64,000 bases of DNA from JAGWAJ01 sp026707615 (GCA_965207595.1 CBDBMW010000010.1:124001-188000); one strand, 5' to 3'; positions 17,145 through 27,571 are shown, numbered from the stretch's first letter. Numbers and translations: made by a program. Notes: a model not told the origin generated them from the sequence alone.

Positions 17145-18067
17145 GGTCGTGCCGTGCCAATCTCGAACCGGCCGTTGCGCTCGATCGGGACCCGCGCCGC
17201 GGCGCTCACGTTGCGTGCGATCTCCTCGAGAGGCGCACGCCGCCATCCATGCTCGAGCGTGTCGATCGGTGAGACGGCGTCCACGTCGTCGGCCCCGAAA
17301 GTGAGCGCCACCTGGGCCAGCTTGGGCCCATACGAGCGCCAATCGACCTGTATGGAGTCGATATTGTCAACCACCAGCCGCGCGAGCGCAACCCGGCGCA
17401 GATCATCGTATCCCGTCGACGGTCGGGGGCCGGCATTCGTCGGCAGCGGCGCGAAGACGCGAACGCCGGCCGCCGCCGCCCCCCAGGCCGAGACCGTCCC
17501 GGCCGTCTCGAGGGCGTCGGCGTCGGCGGACGCCACCGTCAACCGCGCGACGGGCAACCCCTCCGCCGCCGCGAGCTCGATCCAGGCCGGGTCGGCGACG
17601 CCGTCCACCCTGGCCTCGGCAACGCGCTCCAGGCCCGCCTCCCGGAGCCCGGCCAGCGCCTCGCGCACGGCGGAGGAGTCGGCACCGCAAACGTCCACGA
17701 GATCGTCGAGCGCGAATCCGGTGACGGGCGTGCGGCCGGCCGCCTCGCGCAGCCGCCGGGCCGCGGCCACCGCGGCGACGATGCTCGCCGGACGCCCGAC
17801 GACGCGCACCTCGCCGGCGCGCGGCGGTACGCCGTCCGGTCCCGCCCCACCGGCAGCCGCTCCGACCTCGAGCACCCGGACGAACGTCACCCGGTCCCCG
17901 CGCACGGCCCGCCGCCGCTCATCCGCGAGCGCGCCCAGCGCAACGAGGTCGGGAGTTGCGGCCAGCACGGCCGCGTCGCCGGACGCGAGGCCTTCGCCCG
18001 CGCGCAGTCTCTCCCCGATCGCCTCGAGCGCTGCCGTCGTCGATCCGGACTGTCGATCTGCTGCCAT
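17141..18067 (-). CDS. MqnE-like protein lacking the radical SAM cysteines
   Basis: 308 residues from ATG 18067. The N-terminus (LRAGEGLASGDAAVLAATPD) and the C-terminal part (GYDDLRRVALARLVVDNIDS, KLAQVALTFGADDVDAVSPI, ARVPIERNGRFE) align with aminofutalosine synthase MqnE and its relative MqnC. The middle is shortened, and where the CxxxCxxC cluster motif should follow the first strand it reads VTFVRVLEVGAAAGGAGPDG. Only one cysteine occurs in the whole protein. It therefore cannot hold a [4Fe-4S] cluster in the usual way. Usual MqnE length is about 370-390 residues. The frame is intact, codon use resembles the neighbours, and the gene is coupled to mqnA, so it looks maintained, possibly as a scaffold or pseudo-enzyme. 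Confidence 0.8.
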   Translation of the reverse strand: MAADRQSGSTTAALEAIGERLRAGEGLASGDAAVLAATPDLVALGALADERRRAVRGDRVTFVRVLEVGAAAGGAGPDGVPPRAGEVRVVGRPASIVAAVAAARRLREAAGRTPVTGFALDDLVDVCGADSSAVREALAGLREAGLERVAEARVDGVADPAWIELAAAEGLPVARLTVASADADALETAGTVSAWGAAAAGVRVFAPLPTNAGPRPSTGYDDLRRVALARLVVDNIDSIQVDWRSYGPKLAQVALTFGADDVDAVSPIDTLEHGWRRAPLEEIARNVSAAARVPIERNGRFEIGTARP

Positions 18068-18143
18068 TCCCCGCTCCGCCGAGCTCACGCTCCGGCTCCG
18101 CCTCCCGGCCCGCGACGTCGCGCGGCGGGCTCGCGTCCGGCGC

Positions 18144-19097
18144 TCACGACGGGCCGACCTCCGTCCCCCGGACGATCGCCTCCGCGATTCGCTGGGCCAC
18201 GACCAGGGCCCGGCGCCCATCCTCCCCCGTCACGCGCGGCCGCGAGCCTGCGCGGCAGGCGCCTACGAAATCGGACAGCTCCCGTTCGAGCGGCTCCGCG
18301 CGCGTCACGGGCACGCTGCCCCCCTCGATGGCGCGCTCTCCCCCGCCGCCCTCCGTCACGCGCCACGCCTCGACCTTCTGCGCGCCGTAGTCGAGCGACA
18401 CGTAGGAGTGCGCCTCGAAGACGCGGAGCTTGCGCACGCGGTCCCGGCTGATGCGGCTCGCCGTCAGGTTCACCAGGCACCCGTTCCCGAACCGGAGGCG
18501 GGCGTTGGCGATGTCGACGCGCTCGGTGAGCACGGGGACGCCGACCGCCTCGATGGACGCCGGCTCCGACCCGACCATGGCGAGCACGATGTCGAGATCG
18601 TGGATCATCAGATCGAATACCACGTCGATGTCGAGGCTGCGGCGGGCGAATCCGGCCAGGCGATGCCCCTCGATGAAGCGGGGAGCCGACACCAGCCCCC
18701 GGGCCGTCGTCACGGCCGGGTTGTGGCGCTCGGTGTGGCCCACGGCCAGCGTCGCGCCCGACTGCGCCGCGGCCGCGACCAACGCATCCGCCTCCGCCAC
18801 CGACGCCGCGATCGGCTTCTCCACCAGGACCGGCGTGCCGGCCCGCAGCAGCGGCAGCGCGACCTCGGCGTGCGCCGCCGTGGGTACGGCGACCGCGACC
18901 CCGTCGAGGTCGGCCGGCAGCTCCTCGATCCGGGAAGCGGCCCGGGTGCCCAGCTCGGACGCGACGGTGGCGGCGCGGCGCGCGTCGACGTCGACGACGG
19001 CGGCCAGCTCGACGCCCGGCAGACGAGCCAGGAGCCGCGCGTGGTGCCGTCCCAGGTGGCCGACCCCCACCACCGCGGCGCAGAACGGCTTCGTCAC
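18144..19097 (-). CDS. Gfo/Idh/MocA family oxidoreductase, possible UDP-GlcNAc 3-dehydrogenase
   Basis: 317 residues from GTG 19097, which overlaps the lpxI stop by 4 nt. NAD(P)-dependent sugar oxidoreductase: Rossmann start AAVVGVGHLGRHHARLLARL, the EKP motif (TPVLVEKPIAASVAEADALV) and the catalytic region FDLMIHDLDIVLAMVG. Placement right after lpxA and lpxI suggests a lipid A precursor role. In Acidithiobacillus-type clusters GnnA, a Gfo/Idh member, oxidises UDP-GlcNAc before GnnB transaminates it. No GnnB-like aminotransferase lies here, so this is only a possibility. Confidence 0.85.
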   Translation of the reverse strand: MTKPFCAAVVGVGHLGRHHARLLARLPGVELAAVVDVDARRAATVASELGTRAASRIEELPADLDGVAVAVPTAAHAEVALPLLRAGTPVLVEKPIAASVAEADALVAAAAQSGATLAVGHTERHNPAVTTARGLVSAPRFIEGHRLAGFARRSLDIDVVFDLMIHDLDIVLAMVGSEPASIEAVGVPVLTERVDIANARLRFGNGCLVNLTASRISRDRVRKLRVFEAHSYVSLDYGAQKVEAWRVTEGGGGERAIEGGSVPVTRAEPLERELSDFVGACRAGSRPRVTGEDGRRALVVAQRIAEAIVRGTEVGPS

Positions 19098-19927
19098 CGG
19101 GCAGCGTCCTGCAAGGTGCGACCCACGACGGAGATTCCGGCTTCCTCGGCCGCCTCGAGCAGGCGCTCCCCGTCCAGCACCAGGGTTCGGCCGGCGTCGA
19201 TCGACAGCACCCGCGCCCCCGCGCTCCGGAGCGCGTCCACGGTCGGCAGGCCGACGACGGGGACATCGAAGCGCATGTCCTGGTTCGGCTTCGCCACCTT
19301 GATCACGGAGACGCCGGGGCCGGCGAGCCGGCCCGCGCGGGCGATCACGGCGTCGGTGCCCTCCATGGCCTCGATCGCGACCACGGCCCGCTCCTTCACC
19401 GCGACGGTCTGCCCGATGTCCAGCGCGGCCACCGCGTCGGCCATGCGGTAGCCGAAGTCGAGATCGGCACGCTCGTCGTCGGTCGGCTCGCGCGCGGTCA
19501 GGCATCCGGGCCGCGCCAGCAGCGGCTCCAGGAAGGCTGTCGAGTCGACGAGCTCGATGCCGTGCTCGCGGAGCACGTCGGCGACCCCGGAGATGAGCGC
19601 GTCGGTGTTGCGGGTCGCCAGGCGCCGCAGGACGCCCAGCAGGACGCGGTCGGGCATCACGCCGGTGAAGAGGCGCCGATGCTGGACCTGCCCGGCCATC
19701 AGGGCCTGCGCGACACCCGCCTCCTTGAGCGTGGCGATGCACTTCCCCAGCTCGCCGAGGGAGACCCAGTGGAGCGCCGCCGGAGGATCCGAGGCCGCCG
19801 CGGCGGCCAGCGCGGGGGACGTCTCCTCCCGAATCGCGACGACGGTCACGGTGTGCCCGAGGCGCTTCATGGCCTCGAGGGCCAGAAAGGGGAAGCGGCC
19901 GTTGCCGGCGATCAGGCCGAGGCGCAT
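19094..19927 (-). CDS. lpxI: UDP-2,3-diacylglucosamine diphosphatase LpxI
   Basis: 277 residues. Hydrolyses UDP-2,3-diacylglucosamine to lipid X in lipid A synthesis; it replaces LpxH in many bacteria. The N-terminus RLGLIAGNGRFPFLALEAMK is the LpxI signature; ALMAGQVQHRRLFTGVMPDR, GYRMADAVAALDIGQTVAVK and VIKVAKPNQDMRFDVPVVGL are conserved family blocks. It lies 60 bp after the fabZ-lpxA gene, with an octamer repeat in the gap, and is coupled to the Gfo/Idh gene. Confidence 0.94.
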   Translation of the reverse strand: MRLGLIAGNGRFPFLALEAMKRLGHTVTVVAIREETSPALAAAAASDPPAALHWVSLGELGKCIATLKEAGVAQALMAGQVQHRRLFTGVMPDRVLLGVLRRLATRNTDALISGVADVLREHGIELVDSTAFLEPLLARPGCLTAREPTDDERADLDFGYRMADAVAALDIGQTVAVKERAVVAIEAMEGTDAVIARAGRLAGPGVSVIKVAKPNQDMRFDVPVVGLPTVDALRSAGARVLSIDAGRTLVLDGERLLEAAEEAGISVVGRTLQDAAR

Positions 19928-19947
19928 GCCCTGCTCGGCGCCATGGA

Positions 19948-19995
19948 TCAGACGCTCAGACGCTCAGACGCTCAGACGCTCAGACGCTCAGACGC
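19948..19995. repeat. Six tandem copies of an 8-bp unit at the lpxA stop
   Basis: The plus strand reads TCAGACGC six times in a row (starts at 19948, 19956, 19964, 19972, 19980 and 19988). The copy at 19988 supplies the TGA stop of the fabZ-lpxA gene on the minus strand, and the other five fill most of the 60-bp gap before lpxI. Because the unit is not a multiple of three it places TGA in all frames. Such arrays tend to change copy number. Confidence 0.95.
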
Positions 19996-21256
19996 GGTTC
20001 TCGCTCTCCGCCGGCTCGGCCCGCCCCAGGGGCCGGCGCAACGTGACGCCTCGCCGCGAGCCCTGCCGCGACTCCCGGATGAACTCGACGAGGTAGGCGA
20101 CCTCGGGGCAATCGAGCCCCGGGTCGCCGTCGATCTGCTCCAGCGCCTGGCTGGTGTTGAGCTTGGATTGCAGCAGGTACCGGAACGCGCGCTTCAGCTT
20201 GGCGATGGTCTCCGGGGGCACGCCGCGGCGTTCGAGGCCGATGCGGTTCAGACCGTAGACCCGGGCGCGGTTGCCGACGGTCCGGGCGTAGGGCAGCGCA
20301 TCCTTCGTGACGACGGTGTAGCCGCCGATGAACGCCTGGCGACCCACGTGGCAGAACTGATGGACACCCGATCCCGCGCTGATCGTGGCGCCGTCCTCGA
20401 CGACGACGTGCCCTCCCAGCGTCGCGCCGTTGCCGAACAGCGTCTTGCTGCCGATGACGCAGTCGTGGGCGACGTGCGCGTACGCCATGAACACGTTGTC
20501 GTCTCCGATGCGCGTCACGCCCCCGCCCCCGCGCGTGCCCCGATGGATGGTGACGAACTCGCGGAAGACGTTCCGGTGGCCGATCCTGAGGCCCGTCGCC
20601 TCGCCGCGGAACTTCAGGTCCTGCGGGATCTGGCCGACCGACGCGAACGAGAGGACGTGACAGCCGTCCCCGATCTCGGTGTCGCCGTCGATCACGGCCG
20701 AGGCGCCCACCCGGTTGCCGCGCCCGAGACGCACGCCCGGCCCGATCACGGCGTACGGACCCACCACCGTACCCGCTCCGATGGCCGCGCCCGGGTGGAC
20801 GACCGCGGTCGGATGAACGTCCGGCTCGTCGTACTCGACTCCGAGGAGCAGCTCCGCCTCCGCGACCGTCCGGTCGGCGACCGTGGCCACGCCGCGTGCC
20901 ACCGCCAACCCCGGCCCCCCTCCCTCGAGGGTCACGGCCAGCCGCAGGCGGTCCCCGGGCACCACCTGCCGGCGGAACTTCGCGTCGTTCACGCCGCGGA
21001 GGACGGCGCGACGGGTCGGCGCCTCCCCTTCGTCGAGCAGCAGCAGGGCCGCCACCTGCACCAGCGTCTCGATCATCATCACGCCCGGCATGAGGGGCGT
21101 GCCGGGGAAGTGCCCCTGGAAGTAGTCCTCGTTGACCGTCACGTTCTTGACGGCCACGATCCGGCGGCCGGGCAGGTGCTCGACCACGCTGTCGACCAGG
21201 AGCGACGGGTAACGGTAGCAGAGGCGGTCGAGGAGGACCGGGATGTCGAGCGGCAC
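19988..21256 (-). CDS. Fused FabZ dehydratase and LpxA acyltransferase
   Basis: 422 residues from GTG 21256. The first 145 residues are 3-hydroxyacyl-ACP dehydratase FabZ: YRYPSLLVDSVVEHLPGRRI, the hot-dog active site GHFPGTPLMPGVMMIETLVQ (His and Glu), and KFRRQVVPGDRLRLAVTLEG. From about residue 155 it is UDP-GlcNAc acyltransferase LpxA: VHPTAVVHPGAAIGAGTVVG, a left-handed beta helix of hexapeptide repeats, GQIPQDLKFRGEATGLRIGH, TIHRGTRGGGGVTRIGDDNV, AYAHVAHDCVIGS (catalytic His) and the C-terminal GLERRGVPPETIAKLKRAFR. The linker is only about ten residues. Both activities use the same 3-hydroxyacyl-ACP pool. No internal stop separates the two parts. Confidence 0.95.
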   Translation of the reverse strand: MPLDIPVLLDRLCYRYPSLLVDSVVEHLPGRRIVAVKNVTVNEDYFQGHFPGTPLMPGVMMIETLVQVAALLLLDEGEAPTRRAVLRGVNDAKFRRQVVPGDRLRLAVTLEGGGPGLAVARGVATVADRTVAEAELLLGVEYDEPDVHPTAVVHPGAAIGAGTVVGPYAVIGPGVRLGRGNRVGASAVIDGDTEIGDGCHVLSFASVGQIPQDLKFRGEATGLRIGHRNVFREFVTIHRGTRGGGGVTRIGDDNVFMAYAHVAHDCVIGSKTLFGNGATLGGHVVVEDGATISAGSGVHQFCHVGRQAFIGGYTVVTKDALPYARTVGNRARVYGLNRIGLERRGVPPETIAKLKRAFRYLLQSKLNTSQALEQIDGDPGLDCPEVAYLVEFIRESRQGSRRGVTLRRPLGRAEPAESENRV

Positions 21257-21356
21257 TGGACGGCTGACCCGGGCAACGCGCGAGGCAGGCAGAGTGTACA
21301 CACTCCCACCCCCACCGTCCACCGCACGGGGCGGTGACTCGGGGCGGCCCGCGAGA

Positions 21357-21485
21357 GGCTCCTGCAAGCTCCCGGGACGGTGGGGGGTGGGGCCGACCCG
21401 GAGCGTGTGACCGGTTGGTGGCACCGGGAGCCTGCGCCGCAGAACGGCGATTCGGCACGCCGCGCCCGCGCAGACTCCCCAAGCG
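21357..21485. repeat. Interspersed stem-loop repeat, copy C (rearranged, inverted)
   Basis: The plus strand contains GCAAGCTCCCGGGACGGTGG, then GGGGCCGACCCGGAGC and GCCGCAGAACGGCG. It is close to the reverse complement of the copies at 35978 and 48815, but the two modules are in a different order and the match is weaker. It occupies the middle of the 242-bp gap between the fabZ-lpxA start and the skp stop. In the rest of the gap a GTGTACAC palindrome (21293-21300) is the only other feature seen. Confidence 0.65.
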
Positions 21486-21498
21486 CCCGAAAGGGCGC

Positions 21499-22092
21499 TC
21501 AGCGGCCGTTGAGCCGATCGACGACCGCCTGCGTCAGGTCGAGGGCCGGCAGTCCCCAGATGAGACCTTCGACGTTGAAGATCAGATCGACCTGGCGCTC
21601 GGTCGCGACCTGATCGAGCGCCGGCGCCAGTTGCTGCTCGAACTCGAGCTGGAGCTCCTGCCGCAGCTCCGCCACCTCGGCATCGGCGTCCTGCGATACA
21701 CGCTCCATCTCGGCCTGCGCGTCCTGCGTCTGGCGCTGGAACTCGAGTTGCAGACGGGAGATCTCACGCTGCAGGCTGAGCCGCGCCTGGGCACTCATGA
21801 CGTTCTGTCCCTGCTCGAGCCTCTGCTGCAACTCGACGAGCTGCTGCTCGCTGCTGGTCAGCTGCCCCTGGAGCGTCGTCTGTCGGGACTGGAGCTCGGC
21901 GAGCTTCGTATCCGTCAACTCCTGCACTCTGGTGCTCGCGGTCCGTCCCACGTTCGACTCCGCGAGCACCCGCTGCAGGTTGATGTAGCCGTACTTGGTA
22001 CCGGGAGGGAACGGCGGCGCCTGCGCGGTCGCGGCGCCGGCGGCCGCGAGGACGAAACTCACCGCCGTTGCGGCACGGATCGCGAATCTCAT
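21499..22092 (-). CDS. OmpH/Skp family periplasmic chaperone
   Basis: 197 residues from ATG 22092, preceded by GAGGTG. Signal peptide: FAIRAATAVSFVLAAAGAATA with a probable cut before QAPPFPPG. The mature protein starts with KYGYINLQRVLAES, the Skp N-terminal strand, and then forms two long Gln/Glu-rich coiled-coil arms (ELQSRQTTLQGQLTSSEQQL and onwards). It ends with VDLIFNVEGLIWGLPALDLT. Skp carries unfolded outer-membrane proteins to the Bam complex. It follows bamA after 75 bp, the standard order. Confidence 0.93.
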   Translation of the reverse strand: MRFAIRAATAVSFVLAAAGAATAQAPPFPPGTKYGYINLQRVLAESNVGRTASTRVQELTDTKLAELQSRQTTLQGQLTSSEQQLVELQQRLEQGQNVMSAQARLSLQREISRLQLEFQRQTQDAQAEMERVSQDADAEVAELRQELQLEFEQQLAPALDQVATERQVDLIFNVEGLIWGLPALDLTQAVVDRLNGR

Positions 22093-22167
22093 CGATGCAT
22101 CACCTCGGGCTGATCGGTTGTCCTGCTTCACAAGTTTCGCGCCGTCGCGCTGCGGCCGCGACCCGCT

Positions 22168-24858
22168 CTAGAACGTGGTGCCGATCGAGAAGCGGAAGCC
22201 GTTCCTCTCCTGCTCGTAGAGCCGGTCGTTGTAGACCCCGTCGTTCTGCGGATTCCAGTAGTAGATCAACCGGAACGGCACGTTCAGCATCGGCATGAAG
22301 AAACGCAGCTCGACGCCGGTGGAAGTCTTGAAGTCGTGCATCGCGAATCGCGAGCCGAAGTCCTGGACCTGCCCGGCGTCGTAGAACCAGACGAGCCGCA
22401 CGGGGCCGCCGATCAGGAACTGGTACTCCGCATTGAACAGCAGGCTCTTGTTGCCGCCGATGATCATCCGGCCGGCGTACGAGTTCGCGTTCACGTCCGG
22501 GTCGACGTCCGAGAACAGCGGCCCGATGCGCCGGATGTCGAACCCGCGCACCGAGTACTCGCCACCCAGCCACAGTCGCTCGAAGATCGGGATCTGATTC
22601 GGATTGCCGGCTCCCATGTAGCTGTACTGGCCGCGGAGTCCGATGATCGTCTTCGACGTGTGCCGGACGTACCAGGTGCCCTCCAGCGTCGGCTTCCAGA
22701 ACTGCGTGTTCCCCCCGAGGCCCGCGAGCTCCAGCGATGCGCTCAGGCTGTGGCCGTTCGTCGGAAAGATCGGATGGTCGACGGTGTTCAGCACCAGCGA
22801 AGGGGTGACCTTGCTGATGATGCGGCGTCCGCCGTGGCTCTGCAGCAACGCGTCCGCGAAAAACGGATTGAACGCCAGCAGCTCCGGCCGGTCGGTCAGG
22901 TACGAGCTGATGTCGGTGACCTCGGACGACTCGAGGCTGTAGCCGACGAACATGCGCGTGAACAGCGCGAGCGGCACTCCGAAGGTCACGGTCGCGCCGC
23001 GGCTGTCCTCCGTGAAGCTCCCGATCCACTCGATGCGCCGCGAGTACACCGTGCTGCCGAGGGAGATGGGACGTCCGAAGATGAACGGCTCCGTGAAGGA
23101 GAGCTGGTAGTTCCGGGCGCGCGAGCCGCTCAGCATCGACACCTGGAGCGACTCCCCGCGGCCCATGAAGTTGGTGGTCTGGAACGACACCTGGCCGAAG
23201 AAGCCGTCGAACTCCGAGACGCCGGCGCCGAAGGTGAGCTGGTTCAGGTTCGTCTCGGAGAGGTTGAAGGTTATGTCGACCTCGTTCTCCTCCGAGTCGG
23301 TCTTCTCGATGCCGACGCCCGCCTCCTCGAGCGGCTCGAAGAAGCCGAGCTGGTTCAGGCGCCGCACGCTGTACTTGAGGGCCTCGGTGTTGAACACCGC
23401 GTTCTCCGCAAGCTGCAGCTCGCGGCGGATGACCTCGTCGTGCGTCGTCTTGTTGCCCGCGAACTCGATCCGGTTGACGAAGTACTGCTCGCCCTCCTGC
23501 ACGCGAATCGTGACGTCGACCACGGGAGCGCCCTCCATGTGCGTCGGCCGCTCCTCCGCTTCCTCGCCCGCGTGCTCTCCGTTGCCGTTCCCGTTCCCGT
23601 TCCCGTTCCCGTTCCCGTTCGCACTCGCGGCGTCCGGGAGCGGCTCGTCCCGCGGGGCGAGCTCCGGCACGAGCGTCATCTCGTAGTACCCGAGCGACCC
23701 GTACAGCTCTCGCGCGTCCTCGAAGCCCTCCCGGATGTCCCCCTCGCTGTAGTAGTCGCCGGGCTCGATGTCCTGGAAGATCCGCCGCAGCCCCTCTTCG
23801 AGGAGAATCTCGTTCCCCGCGAAGTCGAGATCTCCCAGGCGGTAGCGCTCGCCCTCGTCGACGGGGATGCGCAGGTTGATGCTCCGCGTCTCGCCGTCCT
23901 CCGACAGCTCCAGGTACTCGATGTTCGGCTGCCCCACCGTTGCCCGGATGTAGCCGCGGTTGCGGTAGTGGGCGACGATCGCCTCGGCATCCTCCTCGAA
24001 CTCGCCTTCCTTGTACGTCCCGCGCCCCGTCATCCAGGACAGCCACCACGACTCGCGGACCTTGCTCATCTGCCCCTTGAGGTCGCCGTCGCTGAGCGCC
24101 CGGTTGCCGACGAAGTCGATGTTCCGGATCATGACCTTCGGGCCCTCGTCCAGGTGGAACGTGAGCCGCACCAGCTTCGGGCCGCCCGGGAGCTCCTCGA
24201 TCGAGTGGCTCACCTCGGAGAAGAGGAAGCCCTTGGCCCGGAACATCACCTGCAGGACGCCCTTGACCCGCTGGATGACGGCGGGGTCGAGAAAGGAGTC
24301 CATCCGCAGGACGACGCCGTTGTCCTCGAGGTTGAGGTCGATGTCCTCCTGCTTGAGCTCCTCGGAGCCCTCGTAGCTGACGATCTTGACCCGCTGCCGC
24401 TCCTCCATGTTGAAGATCACGCGCTTGCCGATCACGCCGTTGGGCCAGGGTTCGTCCACGACCTCGATCCAGAGGTCGTCGAGGAATCCCGTGTCCCAGA
24501 GACGGGTGAAGTCGTCGAGCACGACGCGCTCGATCTCCTCGGTGTACGGGGTCCAGCGGCCCTGCGAGGGAAGGCTCACGTGACCCGGCAGCTCCATGTA
24601 GTAGAGGTAGGTGTCGTACTCGACGCTGGCCACGTTGCCCTGGGCCGGAAACCGCAACTCCAGGTTCCGCAGGAGCGGCGGCGAACCCTGCGGCGGCAGG
24701 ATCGGCTGCGGGGCCGCCGCGGGCCGCTGCGGAGCGCCGAAGATGGACGGCGGCTGCGGGCGCTGCTGCCCCGGCTCGGCTGCCGCCCACACCGGCAGGA
24801 GCGCCGCGGCGACCGTCGCCGCGATCACGCGACCAACCGTGTATCTGGCTGCTTGCAT
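22168..24858 (-). CDS. bamA: Outer membrane protein assembly factor BamA
   Basis: 896 residues. Central component of the machinery that inserts beta-barrel proteins. Signal peptide at residues 1-27 (ATVAAALLPVWAAAEP), then a Pro-rich stretch, then POTRA domains (VKIVSYEGSEELKQEDID, IRNIDFVGNRALSDGDLKGQ, YRLGDLDFAGNEILLEEGLR, VNRIEFAGNKTTHDEVIRRE). The 16-stranded barrel has the lid motif EYSVRGFDIRRIGPL (VRGF) and ends in Phe. The POTRA segment before the last domain holds a low-complexity run of seven Asn-Gly pairs. Longer than E. coli BamA (810) because of the N-terminal extension and inserts. The 160 bp upstream show no clear promoter. Confidence 0.96.
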   Translation of the reverse strand: MQAARYTVGRVIAATVAAALLPVWAAAEPGQQRPQPPSIFGAPQRPAAAPQPILPPQGSPPLLRNLELRFPAQGNVASVEYDTYLYYMELPGHVSLPSQGRWTPYTEEIERVVLDDFTRLWDTGFLDDLWIEVVDEPWPNGVIGKRVIFNMEERQRVKIVSYEGSEELKQEDIDLNLEDNGVVLRMDSFLDPAVIQRVKGVLQVMFRAKGFLFSEVSHSIEELPGGPKLVRLTFHLDEGPKVMIRNIDFVGNRALSDGDLKGQMSKVRESWWLSWMTGRGTYKEGEFEEDAEAIVAHYRNRGYIRATVGQPNIEYLELSEDGETRSINLRIPVDEGERYRLGDLDFAGNEILLEEGLRRIFQDIEPGDYYSEGDIREGFEDARELYGSLGYYEMTLVPELAPRDEPLPDAASANGNGNGNGNGNGNGEHAGEEAEERPTHMEGAPVVDVTIRVQEGEQYFVNRIEFAGNKTTHDEVIRRELQLAENAVFNTEALKYSVRRLNQLGFFEPLEEAGVGIEKTDSEENEVDITFNLSETNLNQLTFGAGVSEFDGFFGQVSFQTTNFMGRGESLQVSMLSGSRARNYQLSFTEPFIFGRPISLGSTVYSRRIEWIGSFTEDSRGATVTFGVPLALFTRMFVGYSLESSEVTDISSYLTDRPELLAFNPFFADALLQSHGGRRIISKVTPSLVLNTVDHPIFPTNGHSLSASLELAGLGGNTQFWKPTLEGTWYVRHTSKTIIGLRGQYSYMGAGNPNQIPIFERLWLGGEYSVRGFDIRRIGPLFSDVDPDVNANSYAGRMIIGGNKSLLFNAEYQFLIGGPVRLVWFYDAGQVQDFGSRFAMHDFKTSTGVELRFFMPMLNVPFRLIYYWNPQNDGVYNDRLYEQERNGFRFSIGTTF
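23580..23622. repeat. Hexanucleotide tandem repeat inside bamA
   Basis: About seven tandem copies of GTTCCC (plus strand; the first is GTTGCC) encode (Asn-Gly)7 on the minus strand. The unit is a multiple of three, so copy-number change would lengthen or shorten the protein without breaking the frame. It lies between POTRA domains, in a predicted flexible loop. Confidence 0.9.
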
Positions 24859-25018
24859 CGTCTGTCCCCGTAAGTCGCGAGGATCGCGCGCGTCACCCGG
24901 CTCGCGGCCCGCTGGACCGCGGACGGCTCGCGGCCCGCTCGGAGCCCGCAGATCGCGAGTGTACGAGATCTTGGACGCACCGATCTACGTTCCGGCCTGC
25001 ATACGAGCCCGGATCCCC

Positions 25019-27454
<2,436 letters not shown>

Positions 27455-27503
27455 GCGCCCCTACCGGTCCATCCCCCGCGACAGAACGCGACGGCCCTCC
27501 AGG

Positions 27504-27524
27504 ATTATAAGGCATCCGGATGCC
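27504..27524 (-). promoter_or_regulatory. Candidate clpC promoter -10 with adjoining palindrome
   Basis: Minus strand: a perfect TATAAT at 27509-27504, 50 bp before the clpC start, directly preceded (27524-27511) by the perfect 14-bp palindrome GGCATCCGGATGCC. The palindrome would lie in the -10/-35 spacer, a good position for a repressor site. No convincing -35 hexamer is seen. Alternatively the palindrome could be the end hairpin of lolD, which stops 47 bp upstream. The rest of the 117-bp gap is featureless. Confidence 0.45.
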
Positions 27525-27571
27525 GGCGCCACCGGCCCCGCGCCGCCTCCGGCCGCGACCGCCGTCGTCGC

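Noticed and set aside
17141..18067. mqnE-like gene as a simple pseudogene
   Set aside because: There is no stop or frameshift, both ends are conserved and the gene is coupled to mqnA; I keep it as a CDS with altered function.
16398..19451. 1017-codon plus-strand frame
   Set aside because: Crosses mqnA, the mqnE-like gene, the Gfo/Idh gene and lpxI on the other strand; low-complexity Arg/Ser/Ala sequence.
19948..19995. Octamer array as a CRISPR or iteron origin
   Set aside because: Units are contiguous with no spacers, and no replication gene is near.
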